Shown: positions 24,687 through 36,442 of the stretch, in pieces
Position numbering within the stretch: the first letter of the stretch is position 1
Layout: every line of letters begins with the position of its first letter
Assembly (NCBI RefSeq): GCF_027596085.1
Contig: NC_072450.1
Span: forward strand, 2,035,961-2,099,960
Source: Anoplopoma fimbria
Lineage: Eukaryota > Chordata > Actinopteri > Perciformes > Anoplopomatidae
Length of the DNA stretch: 64,000 nucleotides
Direction of reading: 5' to 3'
The notes under the pieces: generated by a model
The model's input: the letters and a program-made list of their open reading frames with translations, nothing else
Database searches by the model: none
What the model was told of the DNA's origin: nothing
Made by a program: the position numbers and the translations under genes

Positions 24687-25490
24687 TTGTTTATATTGAC
24701 TACCATGTGTCTGCATCCTATCTCTGTCTGTTCCTCTGTCCGGTGGTCATGTAGACAGTGGGTCACTCCCAGGTGCCGTGACCCCACTAATCTCATCTAT
24801 CCCACCCTCTCAGCCCATGGTGAGCAAGTGGTGTCGGGGTGGCTTTGGAACTGCCAGTCGGCAGTGCTGAAAGCTGAGTTCATCTCAGGCTACGCATCCT
24901 TGCTCTCCCTCAACTTTCTTGCTCTAACTGAGACCTGGATCACACCAGAAAACACCACCACACCCGCAGCTCTCTCAGATGTGTACTCCTTCTCTCACAC
25001 TCCCAGAGCTGCGAGGCGAGGTGGTGGCACTGGCCTGCTAATTTCCCCAAAATGGAAATACTCTCTTGTCTCTGTTCCACAGTTCTCCCCATCCTCTTTT
25101 GAATTTCATGCTGTTACTGTCACTTATCCAGTCAAGCTCACCATTGCTGTTGTGTACCGCCCACCAGGCCCTCTTGGTGAGTTCCTGGAGGAGCTTGACA
25201 CACTAGTCTCGCACTTCCATGACGATGGCTCCGCGCTCATCATGCTCGGCGACTTCAACATCCAGACTGATAAGTTAGAACCTCTGCTTTCCTTCCTCTC
25301 CTCCTTTGACCTCTATCGCTCTCCCTCTCCTCCTACCCACAAGGCCGGCAACCAGCTGGATCTTATCTTCACTAGACACTGTTCTACTGCTAACCTCTCT
25401 GTCACTCCCCTCCAGCTCTCGGACCACTACTTCATGTCCTACTCCCTCTCCCTCTCCTCTCCCCCTTACTTCCTCCACCTACCCACATGG
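24687..25490 (+). pseudogene. L2-type LINE endonuclease domain
   Basis: The reading frame shows apurinic-endonuclease-type motifs in order: LNFLALTETWITPEN, then VVYRPPGPLGEFLEEL, the MLGDFNIQTD box, LDLIFTRHC and LSDHYFMSYS. This is the target-nicking enzyme of the LINE. The frame is lost near 25490, where the continuation (STRSHLRSLSPADLSSSV) is in another frame at 25487-25858 and ends at a stop. Confidence 0.85.
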
Positions 25491-26429
25491 TTTCTACCCG
25501 TAGTCACCTCCGCTCCCTCTCCCCCGCTGATCTTTCCTCTTCCGTTACCTCTGCCCTCCCTGACCCTGAATCCTTCTCTCTCCTATCCCCCGATACTGCT
25601 ACTGATCTTCTCCTCTCCACCCTTTCCTCCTCTTTGGACAACCTCTGTCCCTTCACCTCCAGGCCTGCACGGCCAACTCCTCCTGCCCCATGGCTGTGGG
25701 ACTCAGTGCGTACTGATAGACGGAGCCTAAGAGCGGCTGAGCGTAAATGGAGAACAGGCAAACTCCCGGAGGACCTTCTTAACTTCCAATCTCTCCTTTC
25801 CACTTTTTCCTCCTCTCTAGCTACTGCTAAAGCGGCTTTTTCCGCTCGAAAATCCTAACCTCTGCTTCCAATCCTAAAAAACTCTTTGAAACTTTCTCTT
25901 CACTCCTCCAACCCCCACCCCCTCCTCCTACTTCCTCCCTTCTCCCTGATGATTTCGCCAACTTCTTTGACAAGAAGGTAAACGATATCAGATCCTCCTT
26001 CTCTCAGCCCCCCTCTCCCTGTCCACCCTCTCCCTACCCTCTCCAGCTCTTCCCCCTCAGCTCCCCCTTCCCTCTCCACACCCAATCTTACCCTATTTTG
26101 CTCCCCTCTCCCCTAACGAGGTCCTTGACCTTGTTACATCTAACCGCCCCACCACCTGCTCCCTTGACCCGATCCCCTCCCCTCTTCTTCAGTCTATTGC
26201 CACTGAACTCGTTCCTTTCCTCACCCACCTCATCAACACATCTCTCATCTCGGGATGCTTTCCCTCGGCTTTCAAGACTGCCAGAGTCACCCCCCTTCTG
26301 AAAAAAACATCACTTGACCCCTCTGATGTCAAGAACTTCAGACCGGTTTCTCTTCTACCCTTTCTATCCAAAACACTTGAACGCGCTGTCTCTAAACAAC
26401 TGTCTTCCTACCTCCACCAGAACAACCTC

Positions 26430-26870
26430 TTGGACCCCCACCAGTCCGGGTTCAAGGTGGGTCACTCGTCAGAGACGGCCCTCCTTGCGGTGACAGAGTC
26501 ACTTCACGCTGCGAGAGCGAACTCTCTCTCCTCTGTCCTGATTCTCCTGGACCTGTCAGCGGCGTTTGACACGGTGAACCACCAGATCCTCCTCTCCACC
26601 CTTGAGGGGATGGGCCTCTCAGGCTCTGCACTCTCCCTGCTTGCATCCTACCTGACAGGCCGATCCTACCAGGTGACATGGAGGGGGGCCGTGTCAGAAC
26701 CACGCACGCTGACTACGGGGGTTCCACAAGGTTCAGTTCTGGGCCCCCTTCTCTTCTCGCTCTACACAACATCTCTGGGTTCTGTTATTCGCTCGCATGA
26801 CTTCTCTTACCATTGTTATGCCGATGACACCCAGCTGGTCTTGTCATTTCCCCCGGTGACACCCAAGTGG
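26430..26870 (+). pseudogene. L2-type LINE reverse transcriptase core
   Basis: The frame encodes HQSGFKVGHSSETALL, ILLDLSAAFDTVNHQILL, TTGVPQGSVLGPLLFSLYTT and CYADDTQLVLSF. These are the fingers/palm motifs and the YADD catalytic box of L2/CR1-clade RT. A frameshift near 26870 moves the continuation (CLADISRWMATHHLKLNLDK) to the frame open at 26867-27200; a further shift follows near 27190. The ORF therefore cannot give a full-length protein as it stands. Confidence 0.85.
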
Positions 26871-27566
26871 AGGCACGCATTGCTGCGTGCCTGGCTGACA
26901 TCTCGAGGTGGATGGCGACACACCACCTGAAGCTCAACCTGGACAAAACCGAGCTACTGTTCCTCCCGGGGAAGGGTTGCCTCCACCGAGACCTGTCCAT
27001 CACCATTGATGATGCCGTGGTGACGCCAACTCGGACTGTGAGGAATCTGGGTGTGACCCTGGATGACCAACTGTCGCTCTCAGCAAACATTGCATCGGTC
27101 ACACGCTCCTGCAGATTCCTCCTCTACAACATCAGGAGGATTCGCCCCTTCCTCACTGAGGAGACGGTGCAGGTGCTCTACAGGCTCTGGTCATCTCCCG
27201 CCTGGACTACTGCAACTCACTACTTGCTGGAGCCCCGGCGTCGGCCATCAGACCTCTGGAGCTCGTCCAGAAAGCTGCAGCTCGTCTGGTGTTCAATCGC
27301 CCCAAGTTCTCCCACACAACTTCCCTTCTCCGTTCTCTACACTGGCTCCCTGTAGGAGCATCCAGTTACAGACTCTGGTGCTAGCCTACAGGGCAGTGAA
27401 AGGAACAGCTCCTTCCTATCTCCAGGCCATGGTCAAGCCCTACACCCCCGCCCGACCACATCGCTCTGCTGCCTCGGGCGACTGGTTGCCCCGTCGCTCA
27501 GAGGTCCCTGCGGCCGATCCACCCGGTCACAGCTTTTTCTGTCCTGGCCCCTCAGTGGTGGAATGA
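26867..27566 (+). pseudogene. L2-type LINE post-RT domain in two frames
   Basis: From 26867 the frame encodes the RT thumb region (LKLNLDKTELLFLPGK, VRNLGVTLDDQLSLSANI, RSCRFLLYNIRRIRPFL). Around 27190 the C-terminal LINE domain continues in another frame (the counterpart of SRLDYCNSLL and LHWLPV in copy A). Corresponding bases for the C-terminal end are visible at 27360-27570. Confidence 0.75.
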
Positions 27567-27985
27567 ACTCCCCACTGACGTCAGGACAGCAGAGTCACTG
27601 CCCATCTTTAACCTCACCTCTTCATGAAGTACTACCCTGAGCCTTCCTCGTAGCACTTATTGCACTCGTATTAGTTGTTGCACTTACTGTATTCGTATCA
27701 GTTCGCTGCACTTATTGAATTTGTATTTGTTTACTGCACTTATCCTGTTCGTAGTAGTTTGTAGCACTTACTATATTCGGATTAGTCTGTTGCAATTATT
27801 GTTCTCGTAGTAATTTGCCTCTGCACTATACTTTTGCTCTGGCTTATGCTTTGAGATGCTTGTTTAAGAAAGGAGATGCACTTATGACTTCTGGTGACTA
27901 GTAGTTCTTTTGAATACCTATGTTGAATACACTTCCTGTAAGTCGCTTTGGATAAAAGCGTCTGCTAAATGACTGTAATGTAATG

Positions 27986-28020
<35 letters not shown>

Positions 28021-28451
28021 CTCCTTCTTGTCCTCCTCCTCCTCCTCTCACTCTTACCCCTCTCCTTCTCTGGTTGTCGATCTCTTCAAAGTTCTCCATT
28101 GTTCACCAAACAGAACAGAGGCTCGAGGCACTTTTATGCTGCAGTCCTGATTGCAAATTGCTCAACAGACCTGAATGTTTAGAGATTTGAATATTTGTGT
28201 GTTGTAGGTTGATGCTTTGAGATTTTACTTGAGAAGTGTGTGCAACAACTGAACATTGTGTGTAGTGTTTTGACAACAAGGTGATGTGTAATTGACATCA
28301 GAGTGTAAAGAAGGAAAGTCAGAGTCTAATGCAGATAAGGGAGTGTGAAGTAGTGCCAAATTGGGTCGAGCGATTGGTACATGAAGTGAAGGTTGTGTGA
28401 AATTGTGCCGAATTTTCGCTTTTTGTGTGTTAACAACTGAGAAAAACTGTA

Positions 28452-28932
28452 AAAGACAGATCCTGATCAAAGATAACTCCGAGGTTCTTAACGGTAGTGC
28501 TGGATGCCAGAGCAATGCCATCATATGCCTATATCGTTAGATAATTGATTTCGAAGGTGATCTGGGCCTAGAAGAATAACTTCAGTTTTTTCGGAGTTTA
28601 ACATCAAGAAGTTACAGGTCATCCAGGTTTTTATGTCCGTAAAACATGCTTGGAGTTTAGAGAACTGGTTAGTTTTGTCTGGCTTAATCGATAGATATAA
28701 CTGGGTATCATCTGCATAACAATTAAAGTTTATTGAGTGTTTTCTGATAATATTCCCTAAAGGAAGCATATATAAGGTGAATAAAATTGGTCCAAGAACA
28801 GACCCCTGTGGAACTCCGTGACTGACCCTGGTTTTCATCGAGGTTTCATTGTTTACATATACAAACTGAGATCGGTCTGATAAATACGACTTAAACCAGC
28901 TAAGTGTGGTTCCTTTAATGCCTATTAGTGAC
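28452..28932 (-). pseudogene. LINE copy A, RT segment (5' part of the interrupted LINE)
   Basis: On the minus strand from 28932 the frame gives LIGIKGTTLSWFKSYLSDRS, RVSHGVPQGSVLGPILFTLY, CYADDTQLYLSIKPD and LMLNSEKTEVILLGPD, then runs into sequence that resumes at 21885. It is about 90% identical to the LINE at 39311-42386 over the shared part. The 5' end is truncated at about 28932. Confidence 0.85.
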
Positions 28933-29780
28933 ACATTTGCCCCATTTCACTCTGAGGCGTTGGGTGGTATATTGAACTATAACTAAAATTATTTTCCTTT
29001 TGACTGTTTTTTCTCCAGAGCTGGGAAGAAATCTTGTCTAAAGGTAATTTAATATAATCTCATTACATGTTTGGATTGTGAAAGAGGCTTTATGATTAGT
29101 TATGAGGAGCGGGATTACATTTCACTAGGGTTGTACCTCGTATGATTTCATGTGACAAATGATTGATTGATGTTCTCACATTTGGTGGATGCTTTATAAT
29201 TAGTAACAAAAAATGCATGAAAAAATTAATTGAATTGGTTGACAATGTGTTGAAAAACTTAGATTGGAAAATAAAATATACTGAAATATATGCAAAATAT
29301 GGGTGTCACTTGGACTTGCGATCTCATTATTTCTGGAGTTATAATTGTAGAAAAGTCAGACATTGTGTATCTCCAAATCAGATTACAGTCTGAAACTAAT
29401 TGACTTCTTACCTGTAGGATCCACTAACTAATATTAATTTCACTTTTTTTGTATTCAACATTTAAAAAAATTTCAGTAAGCATGAAACAATGCATCCAGT
29501 TCACACTCAGACCCATAAGACGACCTTTCTGCTTTTATAGAAGATGAAAAAATTAAACATAACGATAGAATATGTAGTAAGAGATAAGAGAGTAAACAAA
29601 TTAAAGTGGACAAAAGTAAAAATATATGCAAGAAAATATATGTTTTTATTGATCCATTAAGTGTATTATAAACAGCTGGGTCTAGGTGATGATAACATTT
29701 GACATAGCAATGATTATGATTAAGACGGAGCATATCAATCAAGATACTTGTTGTAAATCATATTGTGTTGTATATTGTAA
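28933..29780. other. AT-rich sequence, nothing recognised
   Basis: About 850 bp without a recognised gene or repeat, between the truncated LINE copy A and the 21-bp repeat array. Confidence 0.5.
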
Positions 29781-29799
29781 ATGTCGGGGGCTCAAAGAG

Positions 29800-30076
29800 A
29801 AACAAATCAACTAGGAAGAGACTCAAAGAGACTCACAACTGTTAAAAGAGGCAAAACAACCACAAAGAGACACAAAATGACAACAAAGAGACACAAAATG
29901 ACAACAAAGAGAATCAAAATGACTACAAAGAGACACAAAATGACTACAAAGAGAATCAAAATGACTACAAACTACAAAGAGAAACAAAATAACTACAAAG
30001 AGAATCAAAATGACTACAAAGAGACACAAAATGACAACAAAGAGAATCAAAATGACTACAAAGAGAATCAAAATGA
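29800..30076. repeat. 21-bp minisatellite (ACAAAGAGACACAAAATGACT-type), about 12 units
   Basis: Tandem copies of ACAAAGAGAMWCAAAATGACT with small variations and one partial unit at about 29970. Because 21 is a multiple of three, it is open on both strands as 7-residue repeats (TKRHKMT on plus). This is not evidence of a gene. Confidence 0.95.
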
Positions 30077-30386
30077 CGCAAAAAATCTTTTCACTTTTTT
30101 TTAAAGGGTATTGTTTATATTTAGTTTCAGTTTACAATAATTACCCTTTGCAGAACTGGTTGATCAGCCTTTTAGTGTTAATTAATAGAAAACTTTTTGG
30201 TGTCCTGTTTGCACAAGCACAGGTTTTTCCTCGCTGAAGAACTTTCACTTTAAAAGCTTTGGACATTTTTAAAGGTGTTTATGTGATAGAAGATACATGC
30301 ACTCAATATCTTATAACAAAACTAATAAAAAAAAGCTGTATGTAGTCAAATGTAATTAATTCAGAACTGGTATTCTGCATGCTGTC

Positions 30387-33300
30387 TTAACTTTCAAATG
30401 GGAGCAAAGGTTGATATTTGACCTTTGACATTCTGGCCTTGTACATGACCACTGCACTGATCATGCCAACAGCTCCAAGAAGACATCCAGCGATGAATAC
30501 CAGGTTCAGATTCAGGTGGAGCACTGGAGAAAAGAGAAGCACAACTCTTAATTTGGTCTTGTCCAAAGTAAAAATTAAACCCTCTCTGTTTTCACACCTG
30601 GGCTTTCGTTGCTCTCTGCTGATCTCTTTAAGCGCAGGGGACCCTGGGAAACGAAGTGTATTGTAGTCTGATTTCCAGCTTCTCTCTTTCTTCTGCTTCC
30701 GTTGATGCATCCCTGTGAACACCTGGTGTTGGGGCTGTCTTTCTCACAGATCATGACTGAACAGCTGATGTACACCTGGATGCAACAGAACACGCTGTTA
30801 TTATGGATCATTCCTGTTAGGCAGCAACATTTTGAAAAAGAGATGGATTTGTCATGTTTTTTTGCATCATATAGTGATAATTAACTGTCAGGAGAACATA
30901 TTGGCTAATCTCAGGCATTCAAATGATAATCTTTATGGTTTATGTTGGCACAGAGCTAACAGGATGGAACATTTTGAGCTAAGTCGGTCACATTGAATGT
31001 CTATGAGAAGTGGACGTCGTCACTGTGACATCACCCTTTGGTTTGAAGCCTTGAGTTTGTCATTTTGGCCGTCGTCATCTTGTTTTTTGCAACCAGAAGT
31101 GACACAAGATACTTTGGTCCTTTAAATTCTCTTCCCAAAATAGGTTGTGACTTTCTGACAATGCTCTCAATGGAACTGTAGTCTTTTTGTTTAAGGTGAG
31201 AAACTTCTAACTAAGAAGATGGAAAATGATTAAAGATTTTTTTGGGGGGTAATTTATTTAGTTGATTACTTTGTACTGGGGACATGGTGAAATCGAGCAC
31301 ATGTACCACATACAATGTCAGTAAAGTAGTATTTTTAATATGCATCATTCTGTGTCTGTAATAAAGAAGACCTGAATCTATAATTTAAGCCACTTGTTTA
31401 AAGTATTTGAGCCTGAGACACAAAGTCTCCGTCTTGATCGAAAGGCATCAGCTTCACAATGTGAAACAATCTTTTCTCTGAAGCGACAGGTCGTAACAAC
31501 CAAACAAAATGTGGAACCAAATCTCAAAAGACCTGAGCTCAATTCTCAAAAAAACCATTTAATAAATATATTCTAAATTGTAGAATACAAACGAAAATAC
31601 TAAAAAGGAAATGTATTTTCTGCCTTCTCCTTTTGAACCTTTTTTTCTTGAAAAATTGCTCATCTTGGAATTCTCCTTTAATCTTTCATCGTAAATAAAT
31701 CTATTTTCTTTTGTATTCTTCACTTTTTGACGTAAAATATGTTTTGTTTTTATCAATTATTGATGTGATAAGTGTCTCAGGTGTCTCAAGTGTCTTTTGA
31801 TTGGTTGTTAAGCCCTGTGGCTTCAGTATAAAAATGTGTTATCTTTGTGTATTTGATGCTTGATGAAGCTCCATGACTGAAACATTGTGCCTCGAATAAA
31901 GTTGCAGGAATTCAACCTTTTTTTCAAAATGACTGCTTATTCCTTTGGACCTTTCTACCAAGTTAGTGAAACTATTCAGATAAATAAAAGGACAGGCATT
32001 TAGAGATTTCACAGAGACATTAGCAGTCCTTTGCTCCAGTCTGCACCTGATCATGCAAGCCGATAAACTTGAAGGCCTCAATGCTGAACTTGAATTGTCT
32101 CTGGTGGGAGGGGACATAGATTTCAACAGTCGAGTCCACTTTACATCTAGTCAGAGCAAAACAAAAGCAAAAGCCGCTTTAATTCTGTTTCTTACAATAG
32201 ATGCTATTGTTGTTCTGTGGGTATTTACATGATGAGGAGAAGAACGATAGGTTATGCAAAATATGAAGTTAGTGAAGCATAAAGTAAAAAGAGATAATCA
32301 TCTAGTAAAACACAAGAAAGAGAGACATTTCATTTCCATCTATACATCCACTGAATATAAATCAGTCATTTGTCATTCACACTAACAGGTACTTTGGTTA
32401 CAAGTGTTCCATATAAAAGAAAGCAACAACTCTTTACAACCAATGGTGTAGTTTTTTTGTTTCAACAATAATGACACTTCTAAGCCAAAGTATAAAAATC
32501 AGCATTTGATCGTTGGAAATGTCTAAAAACGACATCTAATGTTCTAAATCAGCCCAAATTTTCAATGCTGCTTCTGAGATGGAGTCAGATAGAGGGACCA
32601 TCCACCGTCCACATGCAAACCTACACCCTTGGTTGCCACTAGGTGGTGTACTCATGCCTACCCATTCTCAATGATGGAGTAGGTTTTTCGGTAGTTTTGG
32701 ATGTCGTATGGTGAAGCTCTGCAGGACTCCACAAACATCTCAGCGTATTCCATGGAGGAGATGGCTTCTATCTGCATGTAGATCCTGCTCTTGAGTTCAC
32801 ACTCCAGAGGGTATGAATCTGGATTATATGGGGATATGTATTTTCTGTTAGGATAGAACTCAAACTGGTATTTGAACCTGCCGAAGCCTTTCTCCACCAC
32901 TTCAACGTCCTTCCTGTGTGCTCTGAAGCTCAGAGTCACGTTTCCACGTTTGGGGTACAGACAGTTGATTTTCACCTCCAGCAGACATTTCCTGGTGATC
33001 ACGTCGATTGAGTTGGGAACCATTGAGATTCTATTCTTGAAAATAAGATTTTCGTCGGTTTCCTGCAGAGTTAAAGGTTACATATTCAGGCCTCGAACTG
33101 CTAATGAAAAGCAACACCAATAACGGAGAGAAGAGCACAGCGGTTAATGACATAATCACTCTGCGTTACCTCGAGCTCTGTGCCACAACTGTTGAGGGGG
33201 ATGACGGCGTAGAAGTGAGTGCTGTTGGAGCGGATGCTGCAGGCGGTGTTGGGGTCTTGGTTGATCTGCAAATGATCCACTCGGACTCCAGGGTACGAAG

Positions 33301-34545
33301 ATTTCTCAACCCCTACTGTCATTGTGGAATCATCGCAGATCACGTTGGCTTTAACTAGAGAAAGAGACATATATCTTCATGCCATTTAAAAAAATACTCA
33401 TTATGCTAAAAACTCCATTCAGCAATATTTTCATGCAAAAAAATGCTTAATGTAGTATTAACAGTAATAATATTATATGTATAAAAAATACATTCATAAA
33501 TTTATTTAGTATGTATTTAACAGGCATCTTTAAAAACAGATATTACAACGTGCTTTAATAGACATCTTCAAATAACAATATAACACAGAAAGCCAAACAG
33601 TAAGGCCAGATAAAAGCAAGACAAATTTAATTATAGAAAGATACAAATAAAAGAATGAAAGCCATAAAAGATGATAAAAGCATAAAAAGAAAAGATCAAA
33701 AATATAGTAGCAAGTGACAATTCCAGGGTTCAAGACAACTCAGACTGTTAGAAGTTGAAAGCTGCAAAGGATCAAGACAGTTGACAGTTTCCTACACTTG
33801 CATTAAAGAAAACAGGTTTTATGACAATTGGGCAGATGCTCCTTCATTTACGACCAAATCTGTGTCGGGCCACGCTTTCTTTCAGCAACCCCCGTTACCC
33901 CCTATTGGTCAATTTAGAAAACATTATGGGAACATGTTTCAACAGCCTAATTAAAGATATAATTTAAGATATTCACAGACTTTTATTAATTCATGGCCAA
34001 ATTTGCAACAAGACCTATGTACATGTTTGGAACTGGTGGCGCCTCCTATGGAAAGATTTCAAAAATATTTTTTTCACATGTGGTTCAAAAGTAACTCACA
34101 TGTGGTTCAAAAGTATGATGATGATTTATAGTCACATTTGTGGCCTAGTTTTTTTTTTTCATTTGGAGCGCCCCTTGGTGGTCTATTTCAATAACACTTT
34201 CAGTTTATGGTTCAGGCTCATATGTGGACATATCCTGCAAGTTTGGTGATTGGGCAACAGAGTCCAGGACAGTCTGACAGGAGTGATTAAATAGGATTTT
34301 GGATTGAAGGCAGTTAAAGAAGCAGCAGTGAAATGCTCAGAAAACTTGCTAGCAGACAGCAGTAGTATGTATAGAAATAAAAAAAAATCATAAAAAGATA
34401 TAATATTTAATTCTATATTGATATATGTCACATGCTTATTTGTCAGTTGTAACTAGGGAACATAAGTAAGTATTTGTTTATTACCAGGAGAACCATGACA
34501 GAGCCAAAACACCAGCAATGCAGCCAATACTGGGCACTTAAACAT
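30387..34545 (-). CDS. Zona pellucida domain membrane protein, gene 1 (6 coding exons, 353 aa)
   Basis: Coding exons (minus strand): 34545-34485, 33354-33170, 33062-32662, 32146-32047, 30775-30598, 30523-30387. All introns are GT-AG and the phases join without a stop. Residues 1-20 are a signal peptide (MFKCPVLAALLVFWLCHGSP). The ZP-N half follows from about 24 with its cysteines and an NST glycosylation site at 64-66; ZP-C starts around the third exon, with the cysteine pattern continuing to CSQGC at 268-272. RRKR (277-280) is a furin-type site and RLKR (297-300) a second basic site. A transmembrane helix spans about 314-336, followed by a tail of about 17 residues. ZP proteins polymerise into extracellular matrices after cleavage. 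The exon layout and the NG|C...VY junctions resemble the ZP part of CUZD1, but there is no CUB domain. The specific matrix and tissue are unknown. Confidence 0.9.
30955..31125. repeat. Dispersed repeat in ZP intron 5
   Basis: The stretch GTCGGTCACATTGAATGTCT, ATGAGAAGTGGACGTCGTCA, then GTGACATCACCCTTTGGTTT and ATTTTGGCCGTCGTCATCTTG has the look of a common fish dispersed repeat. It is also in copy 2 at about 53935-54060, so it predates the duplication. Its family and exact ends are not determined. Confidence 0.4.
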
Positions 34546-34775
34546 ATCTGTGAAGAGGTTGATGCTTCCCTAAGCTGGGTTCACTTAAATAGTAATCCGC
34601 TGCAGGTGATCGATGTGGACCACACAGATGTCTTCGGTTCCAATGCCTTTATTTCACCTCCACACCCACATTCCCTCTGCACAACTGACTGGTGAACAGG
34701 TGCTTCTGTATAAAATCAACATAGTATACAAAAGTAACTGTTAGAAATACATGAATGTATATAATAATAATAACT

Positions 34776-34806
<31 letters not shown>

Positions 34807-36345
34807 AATGAGTGGATCTATGATGCAGCTGTTCGGTACATTAATAGTAACACCGCAAATTTAACTAAGGAAGTATACACAAAGCATATGACAAAGTAAC
34901 ACACTGCTAATTATAATACAGGTAAAGGTGCAAGATACGAGATTGGGTGCATTTCGATTGTCTCTTAACAGCTCTAAACATGACCAAGGGTGATCCGGCG
35001 GCTAACAGCTAACGGTGCTAATGGTGCTAACAGTGCTAACAGTGCTAACAGTGCAAACTAAGGCAAACAATAAACAACTAGTTTTAGGCAATCAAAATGT
35101 TACAATTAACTTATAAGAAGTTAAAACACACTGTGAAAGGGATACAGTTGTAACTCCCAGACCTGAAAAACGCTGTTAGTGGCCTGTCAATCACAGTAAG
35201 CCCCGCCCTAAAGCATCCCCTGCTTTATGGTCTGTTTGACTCTAAATGGAGCATCATTTACTAAATGAACATCATGCTGTATTGAAGAAGACTTGAAACT
35301 AGAGATTGAGAACATAAACTGAAAAAAATGGAGATACAAGGTTTCCTCCAAAACTGGCCGACAGCAGCAACAGACAATTCTGAAGTTGAAACGACCCGGC
35401 AACTCTTTAGCAGCAGGTTTATGTCCATCATGAAGTCAGCACTCCCCTTTGCTGGTCGATAAATTATGTACAAGGTTATTATTCCAATGGTTACTATGGT
35501 TACTGCTGAGTTATATAAACTCTTCATGCCTAATTATGTAATGAGCGGCCCTTAAAATGCGGCTGTTAGTAACACTGCATATTAAACTTAACTATATGTA
35601 TACTGAAAGTATACGACGAAGTTACACACTACTAACTGTAATGCAGTTAAACACACAGTCCTCGCTGCACAAATTAACAGCAAAATGATCCGTTGATAAT
35701 CATAAAGACATCATAACAGCAACATTACACTTTTCACTACAGTTTTAAATGTCTACAGAATATTTCATATATAATATTTTTCTCTCAACTCAGTATTTCT
35801 GTTTCAAATTAAAAGCCCTCGAGTTTCTGTCGACAGTTTACTTTAATTTGTTCACAGAATGCTTTTCATTTATTTAATTATTGAGGGACGTAAAGGCGAA
35901 CTCAATGCAGTAAAATAAGGATCTCTCACTTACTTGCTCTAGAAGCACTCCACAGCAGATGACAGTTCGAATCGATCTGTGATGTTCATAATGAGAGTTT
36001 GCAGATGTGTGGACAGCTGCAGACAAAAGAGAGGGAACCTGGGCGTTGTTTGATTGCCCAAAAGTCTGTGTGAAGAGAAACAGTTCAGATGGGGAGAGAG
36101 AAAGTAGGGGAGTAGGCAAAGTTTTTCTTTTTTTTTTTATTCAAAGAGTAGGAGTTTTTATCCTGTTCCTCAAGACAGCGAGGGGAGGAAGCTGTGTGTA
36201 CAGAATATTAAAGTTACTCAACCTGGAAGGGAACAACCTGTGGTGAAGGCTTTTCAAAAAATAGGTTTAGATTTATTTGGATTTTATTTTTTAAATATGT
36301 CATCACAAGAGAAACCCACCCAGAGGATAGCATGTGAAAATGTAA
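34546..36345 (-). other. ZP gene 1 upstream region with a candidate 5' UTR exon
   Basis: Upstream of the ATG exon there is an acceptor-like CCTCTTCACAG two bases before the ATG, and a TATTTAAG at about 34585 that could instead be a TATA box. At 35934 a strong minus-strand donor (CAA|GTAAGTGAG) follows a candidate exon that could begin at 36065 after TTCTCTTCACACAG. Both sites are kept in copy 2 (donor at 57711). Whether this is a 5' UTR exon of the ZP gene is not settled. The region also holds a dispersed repeat at 35195-35310 and clustered GTGCTAAC motifs at about 35000-35060. Confidence 0.4.
35195..35310. repeat. Dispersed repeat, inverse of the 11.7 kb copy
   Basis: This is the reverse complement of about 11670-11800, including CTAAAGCATCCCCTGCTTTA and ATGAACATCATGCTGTATTG. 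It is absent from ZP copy 2, where the interval is shorter. Confidence 0.6.
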
Positions 36346-36442
36346 TTAAACAATTATTTCCGACACGGTCCTTAATGTTCACCAATAAATAATGAAATAA
36401 AAACAACATAATAATAGGTAACAGTATAGTTCATTCATCATG

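Larger units (their letters stand above)
24228..27985 (+). mobile_element. Nearly full-length L2-type LINE (Maui-like), frameshifted
   Basis: The element runs from AGTGTATTTTGACTCTGGAG to the TGTAATG tail, with the typical fish L2 end (AAGTCGCTTTGGATAAAAGC) at about 27945. It codes on the plus strand for an AP-type endonuclease followed by RT and a C-terminal domain, but the frame is broken in several places. It inserted in the CTC repeat of Tc1/mariner copy B, so it is the youngest layer of the 20.2-28.9 kb stack. Confidence 0.85.
23516..28449 (-). mobile_element. Tc1/mariner-like transposon, copy B, interrupted by an L2-type LINE
   Basis: Copy B has the same ends as copy A (left CAGTTTTTCACAATTGTTAA at 23516, right GAGAAAAACTG at 28449, then TA). 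Relative to copy A it lacks about 316 bp between ATGC and AGCGGCTGAG (near 23938), which removes transposase sequence after the helix-turn-helix. At about 24227 the CTC repeat is interrupted by a 3.76-kb LINE, and the transposon resumes at about 27986. Confidence 0.85.

Noticed and set aside
29781..30104. Lys/Thr-rich repeat frame TKRHKMT
   Set aside because: Produced by a 21-bp minisatellite; there are no codon or gene signals.
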